From the NCBI RefSeq assembly GCF_004000845.1, contig NZ_BIMA01000045.1, positions 1 to 54,661 on the forward strand: DNA of 54,661 nucleotides, read 5' to 3'. Below the pieces are notes generated by a model. That model worked only from the letters and a program-made list of their open reading frames with translations. It was not told the DNA's origin and did not search any database. The position numbers were made by a program, and so were the translations under genes. Origin of the DNA: Paenibacillus koleovorans NBRC 103111. GTDB lineage: Bacteria; Bacillota; Bacilli; Paenibacillales; NBRC-103111. Positions 17,832 through 27,193 of the stretch are shown here, piece after piece (the stretch's first letter is position 1; every line of letters starts with the position of its first letter).

Positions 17832-18698
17832 TTGAGCACGAAACCATACGAGTATGTAAAACTGACTTGGGAAGAAATCAATGAAGCGGTTGAGGCCGGG
17901 AAGGTATGCATCATTCCGGCGGCGACCATTGAGGATCATGGTCTTCATTTGCCTGTCGACACGGATGTAGTCATCGCGGAAACCATTTGTAGAGCCGCGG
18001 CTGAATTAATCCCTGATGAAGTCGTACTGCTGCCGTGTATTAACATCGGTTATAGCCCGCACCATATCGACGGACCGGGCGTCCTGACTATACGATGGGA
18101 TACCTTTATCAATTACGTGAGGGACATCACCTCCTCCCTGGCGTATCATGGATTCAGAAGAATTCTCATCGTGAACGGACATGGCAGCAATCGTCCCGTC
18201 CTCCAGATGGCTTCGCGCTTGACGGTCGTGGATAACCCGGACACCTTATGCGCGTCCTTGTCATGGTGGGAATTGAAGCAGGTACAGACTGCGGTAAAAC
18301 AATTTCAGGAATCCGAGTGGACCGGCCATGCGTGCGAGCTGGAAACCTCCATCTATCTGGCTGTGGACGACAGTAAAGTACAAATGGACCGGGCGGTGAA
18401 AGACATAAATCCGTATATGAGCGCGCATTTTTGGTCCGACCTCGCGGGAAATCCGCCAGAGGGGTATGCGAATCAGGTGCAGCTAAATGAATATTGGAGT
18501 ACCGTTTCCGGTACAGGAACGTGGGGAGACCCGACTGTCGCCACGAAGGAGAAAGGGAACATTCTGATCCAGGCGGCCGCGGCCGAGATCGCCGATATCG
18601 TATGCGAGCTCAAAGCGCGCCCTATCCGCAAGAGGGTTCCTCATCAAACGGCAGAAGCGCAGAAGCGCAATCGGGAGCTCGGGTTTCAGAAAGGTTGA
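17832..18698 (+). CDS. creatininase-family amidohydrolase
   Basis: A 288-residue member of the creatininase family, metal-dependent enzymes opening cyclic amides (creatinine, formamidopyrimidine and similar). Metal-site residues are seen in [14 protein letters not shown] (Glu, His and Asp), in VNGHGSN, and in HACELETS, where a Glu completes the site. The TTG at 17832 is chosen because a strong CAGGAGGAAA site lies 8 nt upstream; a longer frame from 17751 would overlap the previous gene. It lies 28 nt after the PLP enzyme and 10 nt before the aldehyde dehydrogenase. The exact amide cannot be told. Confidence 0.88.
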   Translation: MSTKPYEYVKLTWEEINEAVEAGKVCIIPAATIEDHGLHLPVDTDVVIAETICRAAAELIPDEVVLLPCINIGYSPHHIDGPGVLTIRWDTFINYVRDITSSLAYHGFRRILIVNGHGSNRPVLQMASRLTVVDNPDTLCASLSWWELKQVQTAVKQFQESEWTGHACELETSIYLAVDDSKVQMDRAVKDINPYMSAHFWSDLAGNPPEGYANQVQLNEYWSTVSGTGTWGDPTVATKEKGNILIQAAAAEIADIVCELKARPIRKRVPHQTAEAQKRNRELGFQKG

Positions 18699-18708
18699 TT
18701 GGCATAAT

Positions 18709-20178
18709 ATGGAATCTGTATTTGTTGGCGGACAAACTTATTTGAATTATATAAACGGCGAATGGCGTACTGCGGGCACTGGGCAAACCGTTCCCAGCTT
18801 AAACCCTGCCCAGAAAAGCGAAGTCGTGGGCTATGTGCAGTCTTCCTCAGCGGAGGACTTGAATCAAGCAGTTGCAAGCGCCAGAGCGGCCCAGCAAGGC
18901 TGGAGAAAGCTGTCCGGCTCGGCGAGAGGCGAGTATTTGTTTAAAATGGCCAATGCGCTTGAAAGGCGTATAGATGAAGTTGCGGAGACAATGACACGTG
19001 AAATGGGCAAACCACTGCCCGAAGCAAAGGGTGAAACGGCACGAGGAGTTGCCATCCTGCGTTATTATGCCGGAGAAGGATTGAGGAAGATCGGGGACGT
19101 AATTCCCTCGACGGACAGCGAAGCGCTTATGTTTACGACTCGTGTGCCGCTTGGAGTGGTCGGGGTCATATCGCCTTGGAACTTCCCGGTAGCCATTCCA
19201 ATCTGGAAGCTGGCGCCAGCCTTGATTTACGGCAATACGGTAGTGTTGAAGCCCGCACAGGAAACGTCCGTGACAGCTGCAAAGGTTGTAGAATGCTTCG
19301 CCGAAGCGGGACTTCCCGGAGGCGTACTGAATATGGTGACTGGCAGCGGATCCGTTATCGGGCAAGGGCTTGCGGAGCATCCGCATGTAAACGGGATTAC
19401 GTTTACCGGCTCCAACCAAGTCGGTAAACGGGTCGGCCAGGCGGCGCTTGCCAGAGGAGCGAAATATCAGCTTGAGATGGGCGGGAAAAATCCGATTATT
19501 ATCGCTGCGGACGCGGACTTGGATTTGGCGGTTGATGCAACGATCAGCGGGGGAATCCGGTCGACCGGACAGAAATGTACGGCAACTAGCCGCGTTATTA
19601 TTCTGCGTGATGTTTACGAAGCTTTCAAAGAGAAGCTCGTGGTCAAATTAAAAGGGTTGACAGTGGGAAACGGCTTGGAGGCCGGTACATGGCTTGGCCC
19701 TTGTGCCCATGAAAAACAACTGGAAACCGTACAATCTTACATTCAAAAAGGAATGGACGAAGGGGCGGAGCTGTTGTTCGGCGGTTCAGTGCCGGACTCT
19801 CCCGACCTGGCCGAGGGTTTCTTTATTCAGCCCACGGTTTTCGATAAGGTAGCACCGGACATGGCGATTGCCCGAGAAGAAATATTCGGCCCCGTGCTCG
19901 CGCTGATTCCGGTCGATTCTATGGAAGCTGCGATTCAGTTGGCTAACGATTCGGATTATGGTCTGAGCGCTTCCATTTACACGCAAAGTATTAGTCACAT
20001 TCTTTCATTTATTCAGGATATGGAGGCTGGGTTGGTAAGGATTAATTCGGAGACGGCTGGGGTAGAGCTGCAGGCACCGTTTGGGGGCATGAAACAGTCC
20101 AGCTCTCATTCACGCGAGCAAGGCCAGGCGGCTATTGAATTTTTCACCTCGATAAAGACAGTATTTCTCAAAGCTTAA
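18709..20178 (+). CDS. NAD(P)-dependent aldehyde dehydrogenase, 2-oxoglutarate-semialdehyde dehydrogenase type
   Basis: A 489-residue aldehyde dehydrogenase. Catalytic residues are present: Asn158 in SPWNFP, Lys181 in VLKPAQE, Glu256 in LEMGGK, and the nucleophile Cys290 in [10 protein letters not shown]. The [10 protein letters not shown] context is typical of the YcbD/2-oxoglutarate-semialdehyde dehydrogenase group, not of the betaine or succinate-semialdehyde groups. Together with the KdgD-like gene at 14157 it could convert a deoxy-keto sugar acid through the semialdehyde to 2-oxoglutarate. It ends the tightly packed operon; a 105-nt gap follows in which I see no clear terminator. Confidence 0.9.
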   Translation: MESVFVGGQTYLNYINGEWRTAGTGQTVPSLNPAQKSEVVGYVQSSSAEDLNQAVASARAAQQGWRKLSGSARGEYLFKMANALERRIDEVAETMTREMGKPLPEAKGETARGVAILRYYAGEGLRKIGDVIPSTDSEALMFTTRVPLGVVGVISPWNFPVAIPIWKLAPALIYGNTVVLKPAQETSVTAAKVVECFAEAGLPGGVLNMVTGSGSVIGQGLAEHPHVNGITFTGSNQVGKRVGQAALARGAKYQLEMGGKNPIIIAADADLDLAVDATISGGIRSTGQKCTATSRVIILRDVYEAFKEKLVVKLKGLTVGNGLEAGTWLGPCAHEKQLETVQSYIQKGMDEGAELLFGGSVPDSPDLAEGFFIQPTVFDKVAPDMAIAREEIFGPVLALIPVDSMEAAIQLANDSDYGLSASIYTQSISHILSFIQDMEAGLVRINSETAGVELQAPFGGMKQSSSHSREQGQAAIEFFTSIKTVFLKA

Positions 20179-20283
20179 GCGACTCTGCTTGGTTAGCTGA
20201 GCAAAAATATCTCGTATTTCGCGGATGGAGTAGATTACAATACTATTAGCTACGTGTTAATCCACGCCAACCAAGAGGGGGAT

Positions 20284-21825
20284 ATGAACTTGAAATTTGA
20301 TCTTGTCATTCAGGGTGGTTTGCTTATAGACGGGACGGGAGCTTCGGCCAAAAGGGCCGATCTAGGGATTATTGGAGATCGGATTGAAGCGATAGGGGAT
20401 CTGACGGGAGCAGATGCCGAACGAATTCTGGATGCATCCGGGAAAGTCGTTGCACCGGGCTTCATCGATGTTCATGTCCACTCCGAGCTGGCTATTCTTG
20501 GAGGCATCGATCAATATGCTCCGCTGAAGATGGGAGTCACCACGCAGTTGGCCAGCCCTGACGGCTTCTCGTGGGCGCCCTTGTCGCAGCATCGGTTGCT
20601 GCAACAAAAAGCGTATTTGCACGCTTTTTACGAGGACGCGCTAATCGAAACTAACGGTGATATGTCCATGGATAAGCTGTTCTCTATTTTTCACGGACGT
20701 CTGCCTTCCAATTTGGCGCTGCAGGTCCCCCATGGTTCGATCCGATTGGAAGCCGTAGGTTGGGAAGATCGAGAAGCGACCGAGGATGAGCTGAAGCGGA
20801 TGGAGCGGATGGTGAGGGACTGGATGGAGGCCGGAGCGGTTGCCTTCTGTACGGGGTTGGAGTACGAACCGATGCGGCGGGCCAATCTGCGCGAGCTTGT
20901 ACGCTTGTCCAAGGTTGCTGCCGAATACGGCGGTATTTATGTAGCGCACCAAAGAGGTTATGCAGAACGTGTGGTGGCAGGCTGTGCGGAAACGTTTGCT
21001 ATTGCCGAACAAGCGGATATTCCCGTGCATATTTCTCATTTTGCCGTAGACGAGCTTGCTGGCGAACAAATCAATTTTGCCTGTTCCCAGGGAATTGATG
21101 TCACCTTCGATATGTATCCGTATCCCGCCGGGTGCACCCATCTTCTATTGGCGTTCCCTGCCGAATTGCAGCTCGGTTCGCTAGAGGAAGTCAAGGAGAG
21201 AATCAAGCAAAAGAGCATTCGACAACAATATGCGGAACAGCTTAACAAGGCCTTCCCTGTGGACAGGCTCCGTTTTGCCTCGCTCGGAACCCAAGAATCT
21301 ACGGGTTGGGAGGGGAAGACGCTTGGTCAAGTGCAGCAGGAAATGGGGCTTGATTTACCGGATGCCATTTGTGAAATCTTGCTTAGTACCGACTTTCAGG
21401 CACTGATGATTTATCACTGGCCGCAAGAGCGGTATCCCATCTTGAAGCCAACCTTCCAGCATCCGCTTCATATGATCAGCACGGACGGCATCTATGTCGG
21501 TCAGAAGCCGCATCCCCGCGGATTTGGGACTTACCCGAAAGTGCTGGGTGAATTTGTTCGGGAGCACAAGTGGATCAGTCTGGAGCAAGCGATCTACAAA
21601 ATGAGCGGATTTCCAGCGCGGCAATTCAAGATCAAAAACCGCGGTACGCTTATTGAGAATCATTATGCGGATATTGTCATATTCGACCCGGAGACCATCA
21701 ACGGTAATGCAAGCTTTGAGCATCCGCGGCAGGATCCTTCCGGAATCGAATATGTGCTTGTAAACGGAAAAGTGATCATTCATAACAATGAAATTAGTTC
21801 TGGATTGTATGGGCGAATTTTGTAA
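20284..21825 (+). CDS. N-acyl-D-amino-acid deacylase (D-aminoacylase) family amidohydrolase
   Basis: A 513-residue amidohydrolase-superfamily protein. The N-terminal small domain runs to about 55 and is followed by the metal motif GFIDVHVHSE (His64 and His66). Known D-aminoacylases hydrolyse N-acyl-D-amino acids and use a Cys as a metal ligand in an NCG motif; here the aligned position is Asp93 (ASPDGFS), a variant shared by some relatives. DMYPYPAG and a late HPLHMISTDGIYVG supply further metal/catalytic residues, including the conserved Asp. The ATG at 20284 follows an AGAGGGGG site. Its stop lies only 5 nt from the stop of the convergent sensor kinase. It could belong to the same pathway as the preceding operon. 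Confidence 0.87.
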   Translation: MNLKFDLVIQGGLLIDGTGASAKRADLGIIGDRIEAIGDLTGADAERILDASGKVVAPGFIDVHVHSELAILGGIDQYAPLKMGVTTQLASPDGFSWAPLSQHRLLQQKAYLHAFYEDALIETNGDMSMDKLFSIFHGRLPSNLALQVPHGSIRLEAVGWEDREATEDELKRMERMVRDWMEAGAVAFCTGLEYEPMRRANLRELVRLSKVAAEYGGIYVAHQRGYAERVVAGCAETFAIAEQADIPVHISHFAVDELAGEQINFACSQGIDVTFDMYPYPAGCTHLLLAFPAELQLGSLEEVKERIKQKSIRQQYAEQLNKAFPVDRLRFASLGTQESTGWEGKTLGQVQQEMGLDLPDAICEILLSTDFQALMIYHWPQERYPILKPTFQHPLHMISTDGIYVGQKPHPRGFGTYPKVLGEFVREHKWISLEQAIYKMSGFPARQFKIKNRGTLIENHYADIVIFDPETINGNASFEHPRQDPSGIEYVLVNGKVIIHNNEISSGLYGRIL

Positions 21826-21830
21826 AAAAG

Positions 21831-23633
21831 TCATTCAGCTTCTGTATAAGGATCAGGAAATGAAGCGGGAATGTTGATCGTTACGACAGCCCCCGAATGC
21901 TCTTGATTGTCGAAGGAAATGGTTAGGGCATCTCCATAGATCAGTCGAAAGCGTCGATAAGTATTGTAGATCCCGGTATGTCTGGAGAAAAAGGGAATCA
22001 TTCGATCGGCAGGGGACTGCAGCATCTCTTGAAGATGCTCCAGCACCTGTTGATCGAATCCGGGCCCGTTATCGGAGATGCGGATATGAAGACGGTTATC
22101 GACTACCGTGATCCGAAGGTCAATGGCAAAATATTCGGCATTTTTCAACTCGTTCCATCCGTATTTCAGCGCATTTTCGACAAAGGGCTGTAAGCCAAGT
22201 TTAATAATTAATAGATTGTGTGCGCTTGCATCTACATTGTAATGAATCGTAACGGGCCGATGGTATCTGTAGAAATGAATGTTTTGATAGTATTGTACAT
22301 ACTCAATTTCTTCATGAAGCTTTACCCAACCCTTATCGTTGCGGATATTGTATCTTAGAATGTTGGCGACTTCATGAATGAGATCAGCCATATCCTGTTT
22401 TTTTCCTCGATCGGCCAAAGCTTCAATTGTACCTAACGTGTTGAACAGAAAATGCGGATTTACCTGCGCTTGCAATTGAAGCAGTTCTTTTTCCTTTCCC
22501 CAAATGGTCTTCTGAACAATCTCATCCTCCATCTTCTTCCGTTCATCCAGCATTTGATTGAAGGTCTGGATCAAGTAACCCAGTTCGTTTCTAGGAATTT
22601 TATGAACTTTGGAAATAATGCCATTGCCGAATAAACTCATGCTGTGTTTTAACCTGTATACCGGTTTTAAAATTTGCATAATAAAGACGAATGAAAGGAC
22701 AAAGGCGACAATAAAGCAGATGGCGCCAATGATGTAGGTCAAATTTCGTGTAGATTTGGTCCCTTTCATTAAGGTGTCGAAGGAGACCAGGTTGACCAGT
22801 CTCCAATCGTCAAACATCAAGGACCGATTGGTAAGCAAATAATCGATGGATTGGATGTTGATTATCTGGCTTTCCACATTCGCAGAGTTGTTCCTAAAAA
22901 GAGAGTCCACTTTATGAATGATAGCTTCTGAAACGTTGTTATCGCCTATATACATTCCGTTGCTTATGTTGTAGAGAAAAATAGTGTTGGTTTTGGCTGA
23001 GTGAGCTGTAGCCACAATCTCGATGATCGACTTTAAATCAAAATTAATCATAAACCATCCATCAATCGTGAAGTTCGCATAATTAATCATGGGTTTAACA
23101 ACGGACACGACCATCGCTTTAGGGGATTGAACTAATTTATTTTCATGGGGACCAATGAGTTGAAAGGAATTTTTCGAGAAAACCTGCTCATAGACAGGAT
23201 CGTTTAATAGATTGTAGGAGTAGTTCATGATGGAGTTCATATTTTTCCGGGCCGGATAAATGTTGGAGGAGCGGTCAATAAATATTACTTCGACAACCTC
23301 GGGCTTATTAACGATGGAAATCCGAAGCGGCTTCTCAATATCGAAAACGAACAGCTGCTGCGAATAGGCGAGGTCATCCAGGTTCTGCAGAAAATGCTGA
23401 AACGGCGGGGTGAAGGATAAATCGTTTATCGTTTTTTCGAATTGGGTTAAATAGGATTCAATCAACGCAACTCCGTTGTCGGCATTGAGTTCGGAGTTTT
23501 CAGTAACGAACTTTGTGCTGGCGCGGTACATGGAGGATTGCGAAAAATAGCTGACAATAAATAAGGGCACAATTAAAAACAGGATCAGAATTAAAAACAA
23601 CTGGTTTTTCAAGGGGCTCGAAGGAAGGAACAT
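21831..23633 (-). CDS. YesM-type sensor histidine kinase (second system)
   Basis: A 600-residue membrane kinase. A first helix (LFLILILFLIVPLFIVSYF) near 12-30 anchors the protein, an extracytoplasmic sensing domain spans about 31-285, and the second helix (YIIGAICFIVAFVLSFVFI) follows near 295-315 with a HAMP-like region. The phospho-acceptor His is in VNPHFLFNTLG and the ATP site in QPFVENALKYG and DNGPGF. The ATG at 23633 is preferred because GAGGTG lies 7 nt upstream; a TTG at 23648 overlaps that site. It is divergent from an importer lipoprotein gene, and the partner regulator is most likely the YesN-type gene at 27194. Its 3' end nearly touches the D-aminoacylase gene. Confidence 0.92.
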   Translation of the reverse strand: MFLPSSPLKNQLFLILILFLIVPLFIVSYFSQSSMYRASTKFVTENSELNADNGVALIESYLTQFEKTINDLSFTPPFQHFLQNLDDLAYSQQLFVFDIEKPLRISIVNKPEVVEVIFIDRSSNIYPARKNMNSIMNYSYNLLNDPVYEQVFSKNSFQLIGPHENKLVQSPKAMVVSVVKPMINYANFTIDGWFMINFDLKSIIEIVATAHSAKTNTIFLYNISNGMYIGDNNVSEAIIHKVDSLFRNNSANVESQIINIQSIDYLLTNRSLMFDDWRLVNLVSFDTLMKGTKSTRNLTYIIGAICFIVAFVLSFVFIMQILKPVYRLKHSMSLFGNGIISKVHKIPRNELGYLIQTFNQMLDERKKMEDEIVQKTIWGKEKELLQLQAQVNPHFLFNTLGTIEALADRGKKQDMADLIHEVANILRYNIRNDKGWVKLHEEIEYVQYYQNIHFYRYHRPVTIHYNVDASAHNLLIIKLGLQPFVENALKYGWNELKNAEYFAIDLRITVVDNRLHIRISDNGPGFDQQVLEHLQEMLQSPADRMIPFFSRHTGIYNTYRRFRLIYGDALTISFDNQEHSGAVVTINIPASFPDPYTEAE

Positions 23634-23652
23634 CACTATACACCTCAATAGA

Positions 23653-23682
23653 AATATACTACAGAGAGAATTGTGAATTCAA
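23653..23682 (-). promoter_or_regulatory. sigma-A-type promoter for the second sensor kinase
   Basis: On the minus strand, TTGAAT (complement of 23677-23682) and TATATT (complement of 23653-23658) are separated by 18 nt. They sit about 20-50 nt upstream of the start at 23633. Both hexamers are close to consensus. Confidence 0.45.
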
Positions 23683-23705
23683 CAAGCAATAGAAGTGAAA
23701 AAAAG

Positions 23706-23760
23706 TAGTACCATTTTATTAAAAAGTTATAACTATGGCTATTAAATATAGGTGGTACTA
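23706..23760. promoter_or_regulatory. inverted repeat in the divergent control region
   Basis: TAGTACCA at 23706-23713 and TGGTACTA at 23753-23760 form a perfect 8-bp inverted repeat separated by 39 nt of AT-rich sequence. It lies between the kinase and lipoprotein genes, a plausible site for a dimeric regulator such as the 27194 protein. Function is inference. Confidence 0.4.
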
Positions 23761-23800
23761 TAACGAGGTAATCCACAAAACAACGAAAAGGGGAATTTGG

Positions 23801-25300
23801 ATGGCAAGAAGAAGGATGTTGATTTTGATAGTGTTCATCTTGGTTTTGGGTACTTTCCTGGCAGCATGCTCCAGTTCAAAAGACGAACCACAGGCAAGCA
23901 GTCCGGCAAGTTCAGAAAGTGCGAAACCTACGGCAACGCCAAGCGGCCCGAAGGAGCCGGTCACGCTCAAGGTTTGGTATCGACTGGGCGGTATTTACAA
24001 AGAAATGCTCACATCAACGATCGCCGATTTTCAGAAAGCCAATCCCTTGATTACGATCGAAGTGAATGATATCCCTGCTGCTCAATATGCAGCATCGATG
24101 CAGGCGGCCATTGCAGGCAATAGCTTGCCGGATTTTTTCTTGAATGAAATAAATATTCCCCTGCAAAAGATGGTTGAGCTTGACTTGCTCAAGGACTTGA
24201 ACGAGATCTTTCCTCCGAAAAGAATGGCCGAATTTATACCAGGCACATTTACGGAAGGAGTAACCACGTTGAAGGGCAAGGTGTATAGCGTTCCAACGCG
24301 TGACCCGCGCCCGGCGGTACCTCTGGTCTTCTATAACAAGGCCATGCTTGCCAAAGCGGGGTATACGGAAGCTGATTTAAACAAACAACTATCCTATGAT
24401 CAATTTATCGAGATGGTCAAAAAAACAAAGGAAGCTAACAATTCGAAATATGGAATCGCTGTATCTGGCAGAAGCGATTATTGGTGGTTCCACCTTGTCT
24501 ATTTGAATGCGATGTCATCGGCGGTAGATCCTGATATTGCAGACGGTTTTAACTATAAAACGGGTCAATATGTATATAACAATCCTGGATTAGTGGATGC
24601 CATGAAGTTTTTCAAAAAACTGGATGACGAAAAGCTGTTTTTGCCTAACTGGCTGACGATGTCAAACGGTGAAACCACGCAACCGTTTCTGGACGGTAAA
24701 GATGCTGCCTTTGCATTTCGACATATCGAATCAACCTCCCTTTATCCTTCAGACACTATAGGTGTAATGAATATACCGACGAAGGATGGCAAGCCGTTTT
24801 ATGTTGCTTTTAATGAAACAAGCGATCATTTCTGGCAAGTGAACAAGAAAACCAAACATCCGGAAGAAGTGACGAAATTCCTTGAATTTTTCATGGCAGA
24901 CACATACAAAAAAGGATTGGAATCGGCAAAGCTGAGATCTCCGGTTACCGCTCTGAATGCAACGGTGAAAAATGAGTCTCCGATGTTCAACAAGTTAACC
25001 CCAATGATCGATAAAATATATAAAATAGTGCCGAATCCAAGAATTGCGAATGATAAATTGATTGATGTGTATACGGAGTCGACTGCGAAGAAACCTTCCG
25101 TTACGGTCGAGAATGTGTTTTATGGCTATTTGGCAGGTCAGATCCCGGATCTGCAAGCGGCTCTTGATAAAGTGAACGCTGAGACGAACAAGGTATGGGA
25201 TGCCGCTATTGAGACCGTGAATAAGAAAAATCCTCCTGTAGCGAAAAAGGATTTCATCTTCCAGAGCTGGAAACCGTTTGAGGATTATAAGAACAAGTAG
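23801..25300 (+). CDS. extracellular solute-binding lipoprotein (sugar-type ABC importer)
   Basis: A 499-residue lipoprotein that captures a ligand for the second importer. The signal region has three Arg, a long hydrophobic stretch and the lipobox FLAAC with the lipid Cys at 23, then a Ser/Ala/Pro-rich linker. The mature part has the family-1 binding-protein pattern (VWYRLGGIYKEM, DFQKANPLITIEV and PAVPLVFYNKAML). The ATG at 23801 has AAAAGGGG 7 nt upstream; an ATG at 23735 would put 22 residues before the signal and is rejected. It is followed by a 12-bp hairpin and two permease genes. The ligand is probably a carbohydrate, by family only. Confidence 0.92.
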   Translation: MARRRMLILIVFILVLGTFLAACSSSKDEPQASSPASSESAKPTATPSGPKEPVTLKVWYRLGGIYKEMLTSTIADFQKANPLITIEVNDIPAAQYAASMQAAIAGNSLPDFFLNEINIPLQKMVELDLLKDLNEIFPPKRMAEFIPGTFTEGVTTLKGKVYSVPTRDPRPAVPLVFYNKAMLAKAGYTEADLNKQLSYDQFIEMVKKTKEANNSKYGIAVSGRSDYWWFHLVYLNAMSSAVDPDIADGFNYKTGQYVYNNPGLVDAMKFFKKLDDEKLFLPNWLTMSNGETTQPFLDGKDAAFAFRHIESTSLYPSDTIGVMNIPTKDGKPFYVAFNETSDHFWQVNKKTKHPEEVTKFLEFFMADTYKKGLESAKLRSPVTALNATVKNESPMFNKLTPMIDKIYKIVPNPRIANDKLIDVYTESTAKKPSVTVENVFYGYLAGQIPDLQAALDKVNAETNKVWDAAIETVNKKNPPVAKKDFIFQSWKPFEDYKNK

Positions 25301-25310
25301 CAATTTACAT

Positions 25311-25338
25311 GAAGGGTGGGTGTCATCACCCGCCCTTC
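25311..25338 (+). terminator. intercistronic hairpin/attenuator after the second binding protein
   Basis: A 12-bp stem pairs GAAGGGTGGGTG (25311-25322) with CACCCGCCCTTC (25327-25338), with one G-T wobble and a 4-nt loop, followed by three T. It lies between the lipoprotein and permease genes. Partial termination or RNA processing would give more binding protein than permease. Confidence 0.6.
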
Positions 25339-25359
25339 TTTCATGGAGGCGAGCTTCGA

Positions 25360-26313
25360 GTGCAAATCGCTGTGCAAAAACCTATAAAGAAAAGCGGCAG
25401 GCTGCATACTTTAAAGGTCAAAAAAATGATTTGGGCCTATATTTTCCTCGTACCTCAGCTGTTATTGTTTCTCTTTTTTACCATATATCCCATTATTATG
25501 AGCTATGTCTATGTATTTTTTGACTGGTACGGGCTCGGACCTCTGGAAGATTTCATCGGACTTGATAATTTTAGAACGATTATTGCAGATGAACGGTTTT
25601 GGGATGCCGTTAAGATCAGTTTTATGTACATCGGTGGCGTCCTCGTGATCGTCATGCCCGGTTCCTTTTTATTGGCCATGCTTCTCAATGCGAAGTTTAT
25701 GAAAGGGAAGGCTATTTACAGGACGGTGTTTTTCATACCGGTGATTTCGACGACCGCTATTATCGGAGTTGTAATGCGATTGATTTTCGGCTATGAGGGC
25801 TCTTTGGTTAATAGTATATTAATCAAATTGGGCATCCTGAATCAAGCGGTCAATTGGTTCGTGAATCCATCTACGGCGCTGGTCATCTTGATTCTCATTG
25901 GAGCATGGATCCAATTCGGTTTAAAAATGGTCTATTGGCTGGCTCTCCTGCAATCGCTCCCTCAAGATGTGTTTGAAGCGGCCAAGATCGACGGAAGCAA
26001 TGCGATCAATACCTTTCGATACATTACTTGGCCGCTCCTTCTTCCAGGCGCTGCCGTGATCCTGCTGCTTAGCATCATCGGCGGATTTAATGTATTCGAT
26101 TTAGTAGTCACATTAACAGGGGGCGGGCCATTCTTCGCCACGACTACAGCAGATCTATTTATTTATAATACGGTCTTTAAATCAGGAGGCCTTCCTCGAA
26201 TCGGACTGGGTTCAGCAGCCGGGATCATTTTTGGGATGATGGTTTTTGCGGTAACTTTGCTGGTGACTTTTGTCGGTAAAATGCTTAGCAATCGGTATAG
26301 CGTTAAGGTATAA
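25360..26313 (+). CDS. ABC transporter permease (sugar type), first subunit
   Basis: A 317-residue membrane permease. About six helices are seen, beginning with WAYIFLVPQLLLFLFF near 28-43, then the EAA loop FEAAKIDGSNAINTF near 205-219. The segment VTLTGGGPFFATTT is typical of the UgpA/MalF-type first permease. The GTG at 25360 has GGAGG 10 nt upstream; a longer frame from 25309 begins inside the hairpin and is not credible. It pairs with the next gene. As for the other importer, no ATPase gene is near. Confidence 0.9.
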   Translation: MQIAVQKPIKKSGRLHTLKVKKMIWAYIFLVPQLLLFLFFTIYPIIMSYVYVFFDWYGLGPLEDFIGLDNFRTIIADERFWDAVKISFMYIGGVLVIVMPGSFLLAMLLNAKFMKGKAIYRTVFFIPVISTTAIIGVVMRLIFGYEGSLVNSILIKLGILNQAVNWFVNPSTALVILILIGAWIQFGLKMVYWLALLQSLPQDVFEAAKIDGSNAINTFRYITWPLLLPGAAVILLLSIIGGFNVFDLVVTLTGGGPFFATTTADLFIYNTVFKSGGLPRIGLGSAAGIIFGMMVFAVTLLVTFVGKMLSNRYSVKV

Positions 26314-26344
26314 CCATGAAGAAAGAGTAAAGGACTGCTGTTAT

Positions 26345-27175
26345 ATGAGAATGAATAAGTTACTTGTATTAATTATCCATGTATTGTTGGCTCTCGTTGC
26401 TCTTATTTGGATATATCCCTTAATTTGGATGATGTTCTCCTCCTTAAAAACCGATTCTGAATTTTTAACCGGCGGGCTACAGTTGTTGCCTGATATCCCG
26501 CAATGGGCCAATTACAAACGGGCTTGGGAAGTCGCACATTTCAATGTGTACTTCATGAATTCCGTTACCCTTTCCGTTTCTGTCGTCGTTGTGGTTGTGA
26601 TTGTGAGCTCCTTAATGGGATATTCGCTCGGAAGAGTCCAGTTTCCTGGAAGAAAGTTTCTTATGGGTTTATTCGTATTCACCTTATTCGTTCCCAAAGG
26701 ATATACGATTTTGCCGGTCTACTTATTCATTAAATGGATTGGACTTTTGAATACGATGGCGGGGCTCATTTTAGTAGAATCCTCAGGCACTCACATCGTT
26801 TTCATCCTGCTTTTTGCAGCTTATTTTGCGGCCATTCCCAAGGAATTGGAGGATTCCGCGGAGATGGACGGCTGTGGGTTTATCAAAACCTATTACAAGG
26901 TGATGCTGCCGCTAGCCATGCCGATTATCGCTACGGTCGCCATCGTACAATTCATTAACGCCTGGAATTCTTTTTTCGTCCCTCTAATCTTCACATTAGG
27001 CTCACCGAATTTGAAGACCTTGTCTGTGGGCATGTATAACTTTTCCAACCATCTAACTACAGATTATCCAGGGATTGCAGCGGCTGCGTCCATTGCATTG
27101 ATTCCTGTTCTAACCATTTTCGTTTTCTTTCAACGATATTTCATTGAGGGTATTTCAGGCGCCGTGAAAGGCTAA
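26345..27175 (+). CDS. ABC transporter permease (sugar type), second subunit
   Basis: A 276-residue permease of the UgpE/MalG type with about six helices. The N-terminus LLVLIIHVLLALVALIWIYPL is the first helix. The EAA loop is EDSAEMDGCGFIKTY near 179-193 and the C-terminus ends in FIEGISGAVKG, diagnostic of the family. The ATG at 26345 is preferred because it begins the family-typical N-terminus; an upstream in-frame ATG at 26270 overlaps the previous gene. It lies 18 nt before the response regulator gene, so transport and signalling genes are in one transcript. Confidence 0.9.
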   Translation: MRMNKLLVLIIHVLLALVALIWIYPLIWMMFSSLKTDSEFLTGGLQLLPDIPQWANYKRAWEVAHFNVYFMNSVTLSVSVVVVVVIVSSLMGYSLGRVQFPGRKFLMGLFVFTLFVPKGYTILPVYLFIKWIGLLNTMAGLILVESSGTHIVFILLFAAYFAAIPKELEDSAEMDGCGFIKTYYKVMLPLAMPIIATVAIVQFINAWNSFFVPLIFTLGSPNLKTLSVGMYNFSNHLTTDYPGIAAAASIALIPVLTIFVFFQRYFIEGISGAVKG

Positions 27176-27193
27176 CGGAGAATCGAGGTCGAC

